DNA of 64,000 bases, from positions 31,421-95,420 of the forward strand of contig FR895335.1 in assembly GCA_000434995.1 (NCBI GenBank), in the 5' to 3' direction. The position numbers were made by a program, and so were the translations under genes. Within the stretch, counting starts at the first letter, position 1. Each line of letters opens with the position of its first letter. The DNA comes from Firmicutes bacterium CAG:341. Its GTDB lineage: Bacteria > Bacillota > Clostridia > Oscillospirales > Acutalibacteraceae. The notes beneath the pieces were generated by a model that had not been told where the DNA came from, ran no database searches, and was given only the letters and a program-made list of their open reading frames with translations. This document shows, in pieces, positions 33,027 to 40,767 of the stretch.

Positions 33027-33298
33027 TATTGAATAATTATGCAAAATTTGTCGTTTCTACATTGATTTTAAGCCAAATTGACATATGCAAAATATTACAA
33101 AATAGCAAAAAAGAAGCCTTTTTCTCACTTGAAAAAGGCCTCAGACTGTCAATAAAGTGACTAAAATACGCCGCGTTATAATTGTCATAGACTTATATCG
33201 TATGGCAAAGGTTACTCTTGCCAAGGCAAAATCGAAATAGCATTTATACTTTTTGCACTTATATATTGTTATTTATTTATTAAACTTAGTCAAAATAT
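33027..33298. other. Intergenic stretch with an isolated hairpin and no supported gene
   Basis: Between the nrdD promoter region and the FHA promoter no gene is supported. It contains a minus-strand hairpin with a T tail (listed separately) and, at 33165-33240, a less AT-rich segment unlike its surroundings. That segment reads in one plus frame as a short Lys/Ala/Val-rich tail ending in TAG. It could be a gene remnant or an intergenic repeat. Confidence 0.45.
33107..33139 (-). terminator. Orphan terminator-like hairpin
   Basis: GCCTTTTTC (33116-33124) pairs with GAAAAAGGC (33131-33139) across a six-base loop. On the minus strand it is followed by TTC and six Ts. No minus-strand gene lies upstream of it. 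Confidence 0.55.
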
Positions 33299-33327
33299 TT
33301 GACGAGAGAGTATAATATTGGTATAAT
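33299..33327 (+). promoter_or_regulatory. Promoter of the FHA-SEDS-PBP operon
   Basis: -35 TTGACG (33299-33304), 17-base spacer, -10 TATAAT (33322-33327), 45 bases before the start codon. Confidence 0.75.
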
Positions 33328-33372
33328 TATTTGATAGTTATTTTAAAATATATAAATTAAGGAGTGAACAGA

Positions 33373-34131
33373 TTGGAAGCGGCTTTGTCATTTTTAACAG
33401 GCATACTCAGATATGTACTTCCCGTTTTAGCTGTAATTATACTTTTCACCTGCATAATATCTTTATTCAGAAACAGGCCGAGACTTCACAAATTAGCTCA
33501 GCTTGTTGACCAAAACAACGGTTCGATAATTGACATTGACAGATGGGAAACATCAATAGGAAAAAGTAAATCAAACGATATTGTTTTGCCTATGCCTAAT
33601 GTTTCGCGTTTTCACGCAGTAATCGCAAAAAAGAGGAAAGAATGGGTTATAACCGATACTTTTTCAAAAACAGGAATTAAAGTTAACAGCAGAGATGTTC
33701 ACGGAAGTGCTGTTATTGAAGACGGGGATATTATAACAATCGGCTCTATCCCGCTTAAATTTTTATGTGCCGAAGCGGTTTCGGCTCAATCTAAATTGCA
33801 AATGAGAAATGAGGCAAGCGAATTGAAACAGACTTCGGGAAATGTGGCTTATGCAGTTTTGGTGGATGTCAAAACTCACAGACCTATATATTTAAGAAAA
33901 AAAGATGTACTTATCGGCAGAGGGCAAGAGGCTGATATTCAAATCAACCTTGATACCGTAAGCAGTGAACACGCAAGAATTCATTTAACTTCGCGCGGCT
34001 GGGCGCTTTCTGATTTAAACAGCCATAACGGTACAAAATTAAACGGCAGATTTATAACTCAGCCACAGCTCATTTTTGATGAGGACACAATCACCTTCGG
34101 TGACAGAGTATTTGTATTTTACGAAAAATAA
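33373..34131 (+). CDS. Membrane-anchored tandem FHA-domain protein
   Basis: A 252-residue protein. One N-terminal membrane segment (about 5-30) is followed by two forkhead-associated domains: the first has SIGKSKSNDIVLPMPNVSRFH (about 60-130), the second has IGRGQEADIQINLDTVSSEH and LNSHNGTKLNG (about 170-250). FHA domains bind phosphothreonine. The start is a TTG (33373) because GGAG lies eight bases before it; an in-frame GTG at 33364 would overlap that site. It is the first gene of an operon with a SEDS polymerase and a PBP, the order known from actinobacterial fha-rodA-pbpA loci. No Ser/Thr kinase is in the window, so its phosphoprotein partner is unknown. Confidence 0.9.
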   Translation: MEAALSFLTGILRYVLPVLAVIILFTCIISLFRNRPRLHKLAQLVDQNNGSIIDIDRWETSIGKSKSNDIVLPMPNVSRFHAVIAKKRKEWVITDTFSKTGIKVNSRDVHGSAVIEDGDIITIGSIPLKFLCAEAVSAQSKLQMRNEASELKQTSGNVAYAVLVDVKTHRPIYLRKKDVLIGRGQEADIQINLDTVSSEHARIHLTSRGWALSDLNSHNGTKLNGRFITQPQLIFDEDTITFGDRVFVFYEK

Positions 34132-34146
34132 TTAAGGAGAAACGCA

Positions 34147-35412
34147 ATGGCAAACAAGGCTAAAAAAATTCCTCATATCAAGCCGATAAATAATTTTGCA
34201 ATGCTGTTTGTTTTAAGCATTTTTCAACTTATCACCGGTTTTGAAGCCGCAAGTGTGCATGAGGATTTTTCAACAAAAGCAATTCTTTCCACTTTGGTGC
34301 TGATTGCACTTGAATGGGTTTATGTTACTCTGCTGTATTTTACAGTACACAGAAGAAATTTTGAACTTGAATTTATCGCATTTTTCTTGTCAGGTGTAGG
34401 GCTTACGGTTATAGGCTCCGTAAATCCCGACGCTTGCTTTAAGCAGTTAATAATTTTAGCAGTAAGCGTAGTTGCATACACTGTATTCACATTTGTTTTG
34501 GGTGATGTTGATTTATGTATGAAACTCAGAATGCCTGTGGCAATAGCAGGCATATTGCTTCTCGCAGTCAACCTTATTTTCGGAACTGAAAAGTACGGTG
34601 CAAGAAACTGGATAAGCATAGGTTCATTTACTATGCAACCTTCGGAATTCGTTAAAGTAGCATTTATTTTCGTAGGTGCGGCAACACTTGAAAAAATACA
34701 AACATCAAAAAATATCATTCGTTTCATTATATTTTCAATTGTATGCGTTGGTGCGTTAATTTTAATGCGCGACTTTGGTGCGGCACTCATATTCTTTATC
34801 ACATTTTTAATAATTGCATTTATGAACTCGGGTGATATAAAAACCGCCGGATTGGCTGTTGCAGCTGCGGGTCTCGGCGGTGCAATCGTAATCAAGTACA
34901 AGCCTTATGTAACCGCCCGCTTTTCCGTTTACCGTCACATTTGGGAGGATATTTACGGTAAAGGCTATCAGCAAACCCATATTTTAACAGGCATCGCATC
35001 AGGCGGGCTTTTGGGCCTTGGAATCGGAAACGGAAACATACGCAGATTTTTTGATAACTATCTTATCTATACCGATGATGTTTTCGGTGTAATTTGCGAA
35101 GAATGGGGATATATTTTCGCACTCGTTCTTGTTTTATCCTTTGTTGCAATTGCTGTATCGGCACTTGTTAATTCAATTGCCGCAAGAAGTACATTTTATT
35201 CAATATCGGCAGTTGCCGGCGCAGGAATGCTGCTTTTCCAATGTGCGCTTAATATTTTCGGCATAACAGATGTTTTACCTCTTACAGGCGTTACACTTCC
35301 GTTTGTAAGCCAGGGCGGTACATCACTTATGAGCTGCTGGCTTGTTTTGGCATATATCAAGGCAAGTGATGTGCGCACTTACAGCTATTTGGGAGGTGCT
35401 AAGAAGAAATGA
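34147..35412 (+). CDS. SEDS-family peptidoglycan polymerase (FtsW/RodA)
   Basis: A 421-residue membrane protein with about ten to twelve hydrophobic segments, of the SEDS family that polymerises lipid II into glycan strands. Typical signatures are GARNWISIGSFTMQPSEFVKV, MRDFGAALIFF and LPLTGVTLPFVSQGGTSLMS. It is a better match to RodA/FtsW-like than to SpoVE by eye, but the distinction is uncertain. AAGGAG precedes the ATG 34147. It lies 15 bases after the FHA gene and overlaps the PBP start by four bases, so the polymerase and its transpeptidase partner are translationally coupled. Confidence 0.93.
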   Translation: MANKAKKIPHIKPINNFAMLFVLSIFQLITGFEAASVHEDFSTKAILSTLVLIALEWVYVTLLYFTVHRRNFELEFIAFFLSGVGLTVIGSVNPDACFKQLIILAVSVVAYTVFTFVLGDVDLCMKLRMPVAIAGILLLAVNLIFGTEKYGARNWISIGSFTMQPSEFVKVAFIFVGAATLEKIQTSKNIIRFIIFSIVCVGALILMRDFGAALIFFITFLIIAFMNSGDIKTAGLAVAAAGLGGAIVIKYKPYVTARFSVYRHIWEDIYGKGYQQTHILTGIASGGLLGLGIGNGNIRRFFDNYLIYTDDVFGVICEEWGYIFALVLVLSFVAIAVSALVNSIAARSTFYSISAVAGAGMLLFQCALNIFGITDVLPLTGVTLPFVSQGGTSLMSCWLVLAYIKASDVRTYSYLGGAKKK

Positions 35413-36803
35413 AAATGATTACAAGAAGAGGCATTTTCCTTTGGATACTTGTTTTTGCTTTTGTTTTTGGCTTAGGCTTTATGACTTACAGCCTTTTAAG
35501 TGACGGTGACAGTTGGGTTATGCAGCCGTACAACAGCCATTTGTACCACAACGGTGAACTGATAGGCGCAGGCAAAATAACCGACAGAAACGGAAGAAGT
35601 CTTGCCGAAACAAATAACGGGAAGCGTGAATATAACGATTCATTAACCACCAGAAAAGCTACTTTGCACGCTGTCGGCGACCTTCAGGGATTTATTTCAA
35701 CCGGCGTTCAAAATGTATATAAAGCAAAGCTTACCGGCTATAATTCACTTACGGGTATTTACAGTGTTATTAAAAACGGAAGCGGAAACGATATGCAGCT
35801 TACACTTGATGCAGATGCGTGCGATGTTGCATACAAAGCACTTTCAAATTACAAGGCCGGCACAGTGGGAGTTATAAATTACAAAACAGGTGAAACACTT
35901 GTTATGACTTCAACCCCAAGCTATGACCCACAAAATAAACCGAGTGATATTGATGATAATGACGCTTATTCGGGCGCATATATAAATCGACTTTTAACAG
36001 GACTTTACACACCCGGTTCAACATTTAAAATTGTTACCGCAATTTGCGCAATTGAGAATATTCCTGACATTTATGACAGAACCTTTAAATGTACAGGTGA
36101 ATATGACCCCGGCAGCGGCACACCTATTGAATGTAATGCACGCCACGGTACATTGACTTTTGAGCAGGCTCTTGCAAAATCCTGCAACTCTACTTTTGCC
36201 CAAATTGCAATTGAACTTGGCCCGCAAAAACTTGCGGACACCGCAAAAGAACTCGGCTTAACTTCAAAAGTCACACTTAATAATGATATAGATTCATCAA
36301 CCGGCAGATTTTTCCTTGAAAGCGGAGATGCCGATGATTATGTAGGATGGACAGGTATAGGCCAGGGTGACACACTTGTATCCCCTATCGCAATGCTGCG
36401 CCTTGTAGGTGCAATAGCAAATGACGGTACGGCAGTTTCACTCAACCTTGTTGAAAGCTTTGCAACCAAAGCGGGCAAAGCGTTGGATATTGGCTTTACC
36501 GCAAAGGAAACACCGCTTCTTTCAAGTGATGTTGCAGCTAAAATGAAAAAGCTTTTAAGAAACAATGTTAAAGAGCAATACGGTGATTATAACTACAAAG
36601 GGCTTCACCTTTGTGCAAAATCAGGTACTGCTCAAATTGATAATGTTGATTCGCACAATACTGCTTGGTTTGTAGGATTTATGGATGATGACGAACATCC
36701 GTATGCATTTGTGGTGCTTGTTGAATACGGTAATTCAGGCTCACAAACAGCAGGCCCAATTGCGAACAAAGTTTTGCAGGCACTTGTAGAAAATGATAAT
36801 TAA
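35409..36803 (+). CDS. Class B penicillin-binding protein (PbpA-like)
   Basis: A 464-residue monofunctional transpeptidase. One N-terminal anchor (about 9-30) precedes a short linker region and the transpeptidase domain. Catalytic motifs are STFK (Ser204-Lys207), SCN (258-260) and KSGT (about 409-412). The absence of a large PASTA or dimerisation domain matches actinobacterial PbpA-type proteins more than FtsI. It crosslinks the glycan made by the SEDS partner whose gene overlaps it by four bases (ATGA). The same operon starts with the tandem-FHA gene. Confidence 0.93.
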   Translation: MKMITRRGIFLWILVFAFVFGLGFMTYSLLSDGDSWVMQPYNSHLYHNGELIGAGKITDRNGRSLAETNNGKREYNDSLTTRKATLHAVGDLQGFISTGVQNVYKAKLTGYNSLTGIYSVIKNGSGNDMQLTLDADACDVAYKALSNYKAGTVGVINYKTGETLVMTSTPSYDPQNKPSDIDDNDAYSGAYINRLLTGLYTPGSTFKIVTAICAIENIPDIYDRTFKCTGEYDPGSGTPIECNARHGTLTFEQALAKSCNSTFAQIAIELGPQKLADTAKELGLTSKVTLNNDIDSSTGRFFLESGDADDYVGWTGIGQGDTLVSPIAMLRLVGAIANDGTAVSLNLVESFATKAGKALDIGFTAKETPLLSSDVAAKMKKLLRNNVKEQYGDYNYKGLHLCAKSGTAQIDNVDSHNTAWFVGFMDDDEHPYAFVVLVEYGNSGSQTAGPIANKVLQALVENDN

Positions 36804-36825
36804 AACAATTTAGGAAGCTTATTAT

Positions 36826-38124
36826 ATGCAAAATCAAATCGACAATAATGAAATATATAATGAAAATGAAAAAGAGCGTGCTTTTCTAATTAGTGTGGAT
36901 ACCGGCGATTTTGATGCTCTCGTTTCGATAAAGGAACTTGAAGAGCTTGCCGATACTGCCGGTGCCAAGGTTGTAGGCACATCTATTCAAAAAAGAAATG
37001 CCCCCGTTGCCGCAACATTTGTGGGCAAAGGCGCATTATATGAATTTGCACGCTTTTGTGAAAATATGAATGTTGATTTAATTATTGCAGATTCGGAGCT
37101 TTCACCTGTTCAAATCAGAAATCTTGAAGATGAAACAAATACAAGAGTGATTGACAGAACCACTTTGATACTCGATATTTTTGCAAAGCGCGCGCGTTCA
37201 AAAGAGGGCAAACTGCAAATCGAACTTGCCCAGCTTAAATATTCACTTCCAAGGCTTACCGGAAAAGGTACTCAACTATCGCGACTCGGCGGCGGAATAG
37301 GTACAAGAGGTCCTGGTGAAACCAAGCTTGAAAGTGACAAAAGGCATATAAGGCGCAGAATACAAAACATAAAAGCCGAGCTTGACAAAGTAAAAAGCCG
37401 CCGTGAAATGATACACGAAAGAAGAAAGAAAAACGGGGCTTTATCCGTTGCAATTGTGGGTTATACAAATGCGGGCAAATCAACTCTTATGAACAAGCTT
37501 ACCGACGCCGGAGTTTTGCAGGAGGATAAGCTGTTTGCAACACTTGACCCAACAGCAAGAAAATTAAGTCTGCCAAACGGGCAAAGCATTATGCTTATTG
37601 ATACCGTCGGCTTTATTTCTCGGCTTCCGCACCAGCTTGTTGACGCATTTCGTTCAACCCTTGAAGAAGCAACTTATGCCGATGTCATTTTAAATGTATG
37701 CGATGCTTCAAGTATACATTGCTACGAAAACCTTGAAGTAACACATAAAATATTAACATCACTGTTTCCCGATGAAAAAATTGATGTTCCCGTAATAACT
37801 GTTTTTAATAAATGTGACATTACGCACAGCCCGTCAACCATAGCATTTCCTTTTGCAGATGCAAAAACGAGCGTAAAAATCAGTGCAAAAACAGGCGAAG
37901 GGCTTGAAAATCTGCTTTTATCAATTCAAGAAGCTTTGCCACAAACTAAAAAAAGGCTTAAAATGCTTATACCTTTCAGCAAAGGTTCAATTATTGCTGA
38001 TATTAGGCAAGACGGTGTTATTCACAGTGAAGAATACACACCTGACGGAACTTTGATTGACGCAACGGTAGACATTATATATTTAGAAAAAAACAAACAT
38101 AATATTGACATAATTAACGAATAG
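36826..38124 (+). CDS. hflX: Ribosome-splitting GTPase HflX
   Basis: A 432-residue GTPase that binds the large ribosomal subunit and dissociates stalled ribosomes. The N-terminal HflX domain has TFVGKGALYEFARF and the glycine-rich linker LSRLGGGIGTRGPGETKLE. The G domain has GYTNAGKST (G1, about 211-219), DTVGF (G3) and NKCD (G4). The C-terminal part is complete. It starts 23 bases after the PBP stop and probably belongs to the same transcript. Confidence 0.97.
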   Translation: MQNQIDNNEIYNENEKERAFLISVDTGDFDALVSIKELEELADTAGAKVVGTSIQKRNAPVAATFVGKGALYEFARFCENMNVDLIIADSELSPVQIRNLEDETNTRVIDRTTLILDIFAKRARSKEGKLQIELAQLKYSLPRLTGKGTQLSRLGGGIGTRGPGETKLESDKRHIRRRIQNIKAELDKVKSRREMIHERRKKNGALSVAIVGYTNAGKSTLMNKLTDAGVLQEDKLFATLDPTARKLSLPNGQSIMLIDTVGFISRLPHQLVDAFRSTLEEATYADVILNVCDASSIHCYENLEVTHKILTSLFPDEKIDVPVITVFNKCDITHSPSTIAFPFADAKTSVKISAKTGEGLENLLLSIQEALPQTKKRLKMLIPFSKGSIIADIRQDGVIHSEEYTPDGTLIDATVDIIYLEKNKHNIDIINE

Positions 38125-38209
38125 TTTTGAAAGCTTTTTCATATTATTACTTAGGTGATACCAAGGTATACCCAATTGTATAACCTGAAAGAAAGGCTAT
38201 GGGAATTTT

Positions 38210-38677
38210 ATGAAAATGCTAACTTTAAAACTGACGCCGAAAAAAATTTTCGGAATTATTCTTTTACTTGTGGGGTTAATTGTAATATCCGTTACTTTTG
38301 TGGCTAACCGCACAGGTGAGGTGCAGAGTGTATCTGCAAGCATAAGTGCTAAAACTGACGGTGAAAGGCGCGCTTATTTAAAAAAATACGGCTTTGAACT
38401 TGCAAAAGAATGCACGCAAAAAGAAATCACCATTCCTGAAAAATGGAATGATGTATATAATGATTATAACCAAATTCAAAAAAACCAAGGATTTGACTTG
38501 ACCGATTACAAAGGGCAGAAAGCAACGCTTTATACCTACACCGTAACAAATTACAAAGGTGACGGTGAATATATTGTTGCAGATATGCTTGTATCCGGCG
38601 GTGTTTTAATCGGTGGGGATATTTGCAATCCCTCGGCAAAAGACGGATTTTTAATCGGATTTAAGCAAAACACATAA
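38210..38677 (+). CDS. DUF4830 membrane-anchored protein
   Basis: A 155-residue protein with one N-terminal membrane segment (about 12-33) and an extracytoplasmic domain of the DUF4830 family, recognised from KYGFELAKE, FDLTDYKGQKATLYTYTV and VADMLVSGG. The function is unknown. It is in the operon-like group FHA-SEDS-PBP-hflX, but 85 bases separate it from hflX. It lies four bases before the pseudouridine synthase gene, so these two are coupled. The context gives no clear job. Confidence 0.8.
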   Translation: MKMLTLKLTPKKIFGIILLLVGLIVISVTFVANRTGEVQSVSASISAKTDGERRAYLKKYGFELAKECTQKEITIPEKWNDVYNDYNQIQKNQGFDLTDYKGQKATLYTYTVTNYKGDGEYIVADMLVSGGVLIGGDICNPSAKDGFLIGFKQNT

Positions 38678-38681
38678 TAAT

Positions 38682-39392
38682 ATGGAAAGAACAGATAAGA
38701 TAGTTGCAACCGCACTTCAAATTTCAAGAAAAGATGCCCTCGCTCTTATAAAAAAGGGCAGAATTTCTGCAAACGGAAAAATAATAAAAGATGCAAAAAC
38801 AAAGCTTGACGAAAACAGTGCCGAGCTTTTTTTTGATGATAAGCGTATATACTATAATAAATATGTATACATAATGATGAATAAGCCAAAGGGCGTTATC
38901 TCCGCTTCAAACTCAAAAGATGAAAAAACGGTTATTGATATTTTGCCCGATGATATGAAACGCAAAAATTTATTTCCTGCCGGCAGACTTGATAAGGATA
39001 CAACCGGCTTCTTACTAATCACAGATGACGGTGAACTTGCGCACTCAATATTAAGCCCGAAAAATCATATTCCGAAAACTTATATTGCGAAATTAGACAA
39101 ACCTTTTGATGAAAATATAATAAAAGAATTTGAAAAAGGCATTGAATTTAAAGATGAAAAATGCCTGCCGGCAAAGCTTGAAACGGTGGACGGTGACTTT
39201 AAAATCGCAAAAGTGGTAATCAAACAGGGCATGTACCACCAAGTTAAGCGTATGTTTTCCCATTTCAAAATCACGGTACTTGAATTAAAAAGAATAAAAA
39301 TGGGAGCACTGTGCCTTGATGAAAATTTAAAAGAGGGCGAATGTAAATATCTTGCAAAAGAGGATATTTCTTTACTTAGCCAAAATCAATAA
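38682..39392 (+). CDS. RsuA/RluB-family pseudouridine synthase
   Basis: A 236-residue RNA-modifying enzyme that converts a specific uridine of rRNA to pseudouridine. An N-terminal S4 RNA-binding domain (about 1-55) is followed by the catalytic domain with MMNKPKGVISA and GRLDKDTTGFLLITDDG, which contains the catalytic aspartate, and a late MYHQVKRMF segment. Whether the target is 16S or 23S rRNA cannot be decided here; the short form is close to RsuA. The ATG is four bases after the DUF4830 stop. Confidence 0.93.
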   Translation: MERTDKIVATALQISRKDALALIKKGRISANGKIIKDAKTKLDENSAELFFDDKRIYYNKYVYIMMNKPKGVISASNSKDEKTVIDILPDDMKRKNLFPAGRLDKDTTGFLLITDDGELAHSILSPKNHIPKTYIAKLDKPFDENIIKEFEKGIEFKDEKCLPAKLETVDGDFKIAKVVIKQGMYHQVKRMFSHFKITVLELKRIKMGALCLDENLKEGECKYLAKEDISLLSQNQ

Positions 39393-39499
39393 CTATGTAT
39401 TTTATTCATTTTGACAACAATATATAGTATTCTTTGCGGAAAGTTTTTTCCATGATTTACAACTTGCACAAAAAAATGCAACTTTTTTTGTTAAAATGG

Positions 39500-39528
39500 T
39501 TGCAATATGATTAAACTTCTTGTATAAT
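39500..39528 (+). promoter_or_regulatory. Promoter of the CdaR-family regulator
   Basis: -35 TTGCAA (39500-39505), 17-base spacer, -10 TATAAT (39523-39528), about 78 bases before the start codon. Confidence 0.7.
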
Positions 39529-39605
39529 ATCAACAAGTGGGGCATATACTTTTTGTGCAATATTTCTTTGTGCATACTGCCCAACCAAACAGAGAGGTGA
39601 ATATA

Positions 39606-40691
39606 ATGCCAAACAGATTATTCCAAGGAATAGTAAATCAAATGCGTGAAGCAATAGACAGAACAATCGGTGTTGTTGACGAAACAGGTACGGTTATTGC
39701 TTGCAGTGAACTCGGCTTAATAGGTGAAGTTCGCAAGGGTGTAGTATCATCAGGTGTATTCGGCACAACTCAAACTTGTGTTGATAATGCAACTTACACT
39801 ACTTTCGATGTTCTTGTCCGCCCTGAATATGCAGTATTTGTAGACGGAACAGACGAGCTTGCTCACCACTATTCCGCACTTATTGCAGTTGCTCTTGACC
39901 AAATCAAGCAAAACAATGATGAAAAATTTGATAGGTCAAACTTTGTAAAAAATGTAATACTTGATAATATTCTGCCCGGCGATATTTATATTAAATCAAG
40001 GGAGCTTCATTTTAACAATGATGCTTCAAGGGTTGTATTTTTAATCAGGACAACCCAAGAAACAGAAATTTCTGTTTTTGATATTATTCAAAACTTCTTC
40101 CCTGATAAGAGCAAGGATTTTGTAATCAATGTTAACGAAAGTGATATTGCACTTGTTAAAGAAGTAAGACCGAATGTTGATATTAAGGACCTTGAAAAGC
40201 TTGCCCGTTCAATTAACGATACACTTTTATCTGAATTTTACTTCAATGCCGTTATCGGAATAGGCACCTGCGTAACAGGTATTAAGGAACTTGCACATTC
40301 GTTTAAAGAAGCACAGGTTGCACTTGAAGTAGGCAAAGTATTTGATACCGAAAAAACTATTATCAGCTATGAAAATCTCGGTATTGCAAGGCTTATTTAT
40401 CAGCTTCCTACAACTCTTTGCGATATGTTTTTGAAAGAAGTATTCAAGCGCGGTTCAATTGAATCACTTGACCAGGAAACTCTTTTCACAATTCAAAAAT
40501 TCTTTGAAAACAACCTCAATGTTTCCGAAACTTCAAGAAAACTTTTCGTTCACAGAAACACACTTGTTTACAGGCTTGAAAAAATCAAAAAACTCACAGG
40601 CCTTGACCTTAGGGAATTTGATGACGCTATCGTGTTCAAAGTAGCACTTATGGTTAATAAATATCTAGCGTCAAGCCCGGTTAAATATTAA
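39606..40691 (+). CDS. CdaR/PucR-family transcriptional regulator
   Basis: A 361-residue regulator. The N-terminal half is a sugar-diacid-recognition-like (CdaR) sensing domain (MPNRLFQGIVNQMREAID, then IGVVDETGTVIACS). The central part is a GGDEF-like degenerate region, and the C-terminal HTH of the PucR type is in LNVSETSRKLFVHRNTLVYRLEKI. ATG 39606 is preferred to the upstream in-frame ATG at 39537 because GAGGTG is well placed and the signature starts there. It is a single gene with promoter and terminator. No sugar-diacid or purine genes are adjacent, so its targets are unknown. Confidence 0.9.
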   Translation: MPNRLFQGIVNQMREAIDRTIGVVDETGTVIACSELGLIGEVRKGVVSSGVFGTTQTCVDNATYTTFDVLVRPEYAVFVDGTDELAHHYSALIAVALDQIKQNNDEKFDRSNFVKNVILDNILPGDIYIKSRELHFNNDASRVVFLIRTTQETEISVFDIIQNFFPDKSKDFVINVNESDIALVKEVRPNVDIKDLEKLARSINDTLLSEFYFNAVIGIGTCVTGIKELAHSFKEAQVALEVGKVFDTEKTIISYENLGIARLIYQLPTTLCDMFLKEVFKRGSIESLDQETLFTIQKFFENNLNVSETSRKLFVHRNTLVYRLEKIKKLTGLDLREFDDAIVFKVALMVNKYLASSPVKY

Positions 40692-40724
40692 AATCTAACT
40701 CATCAATTATAAGATTCCATATAG

Positions 40725-40767
40725 TTAAAAAAAACTCTCCTTCAAATTGAAGGAGAGTTTTTTTTAA
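40725..40767. terminator. Bidirectional terminator, cdaR/permease
   Basis: A 19-pair perfect stem (40725-40743 with 40749-40767) with A and T ends and the core CTCTCCTTC. It overlaps the stop of the convergent permease gene. Confidence 0.92.
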
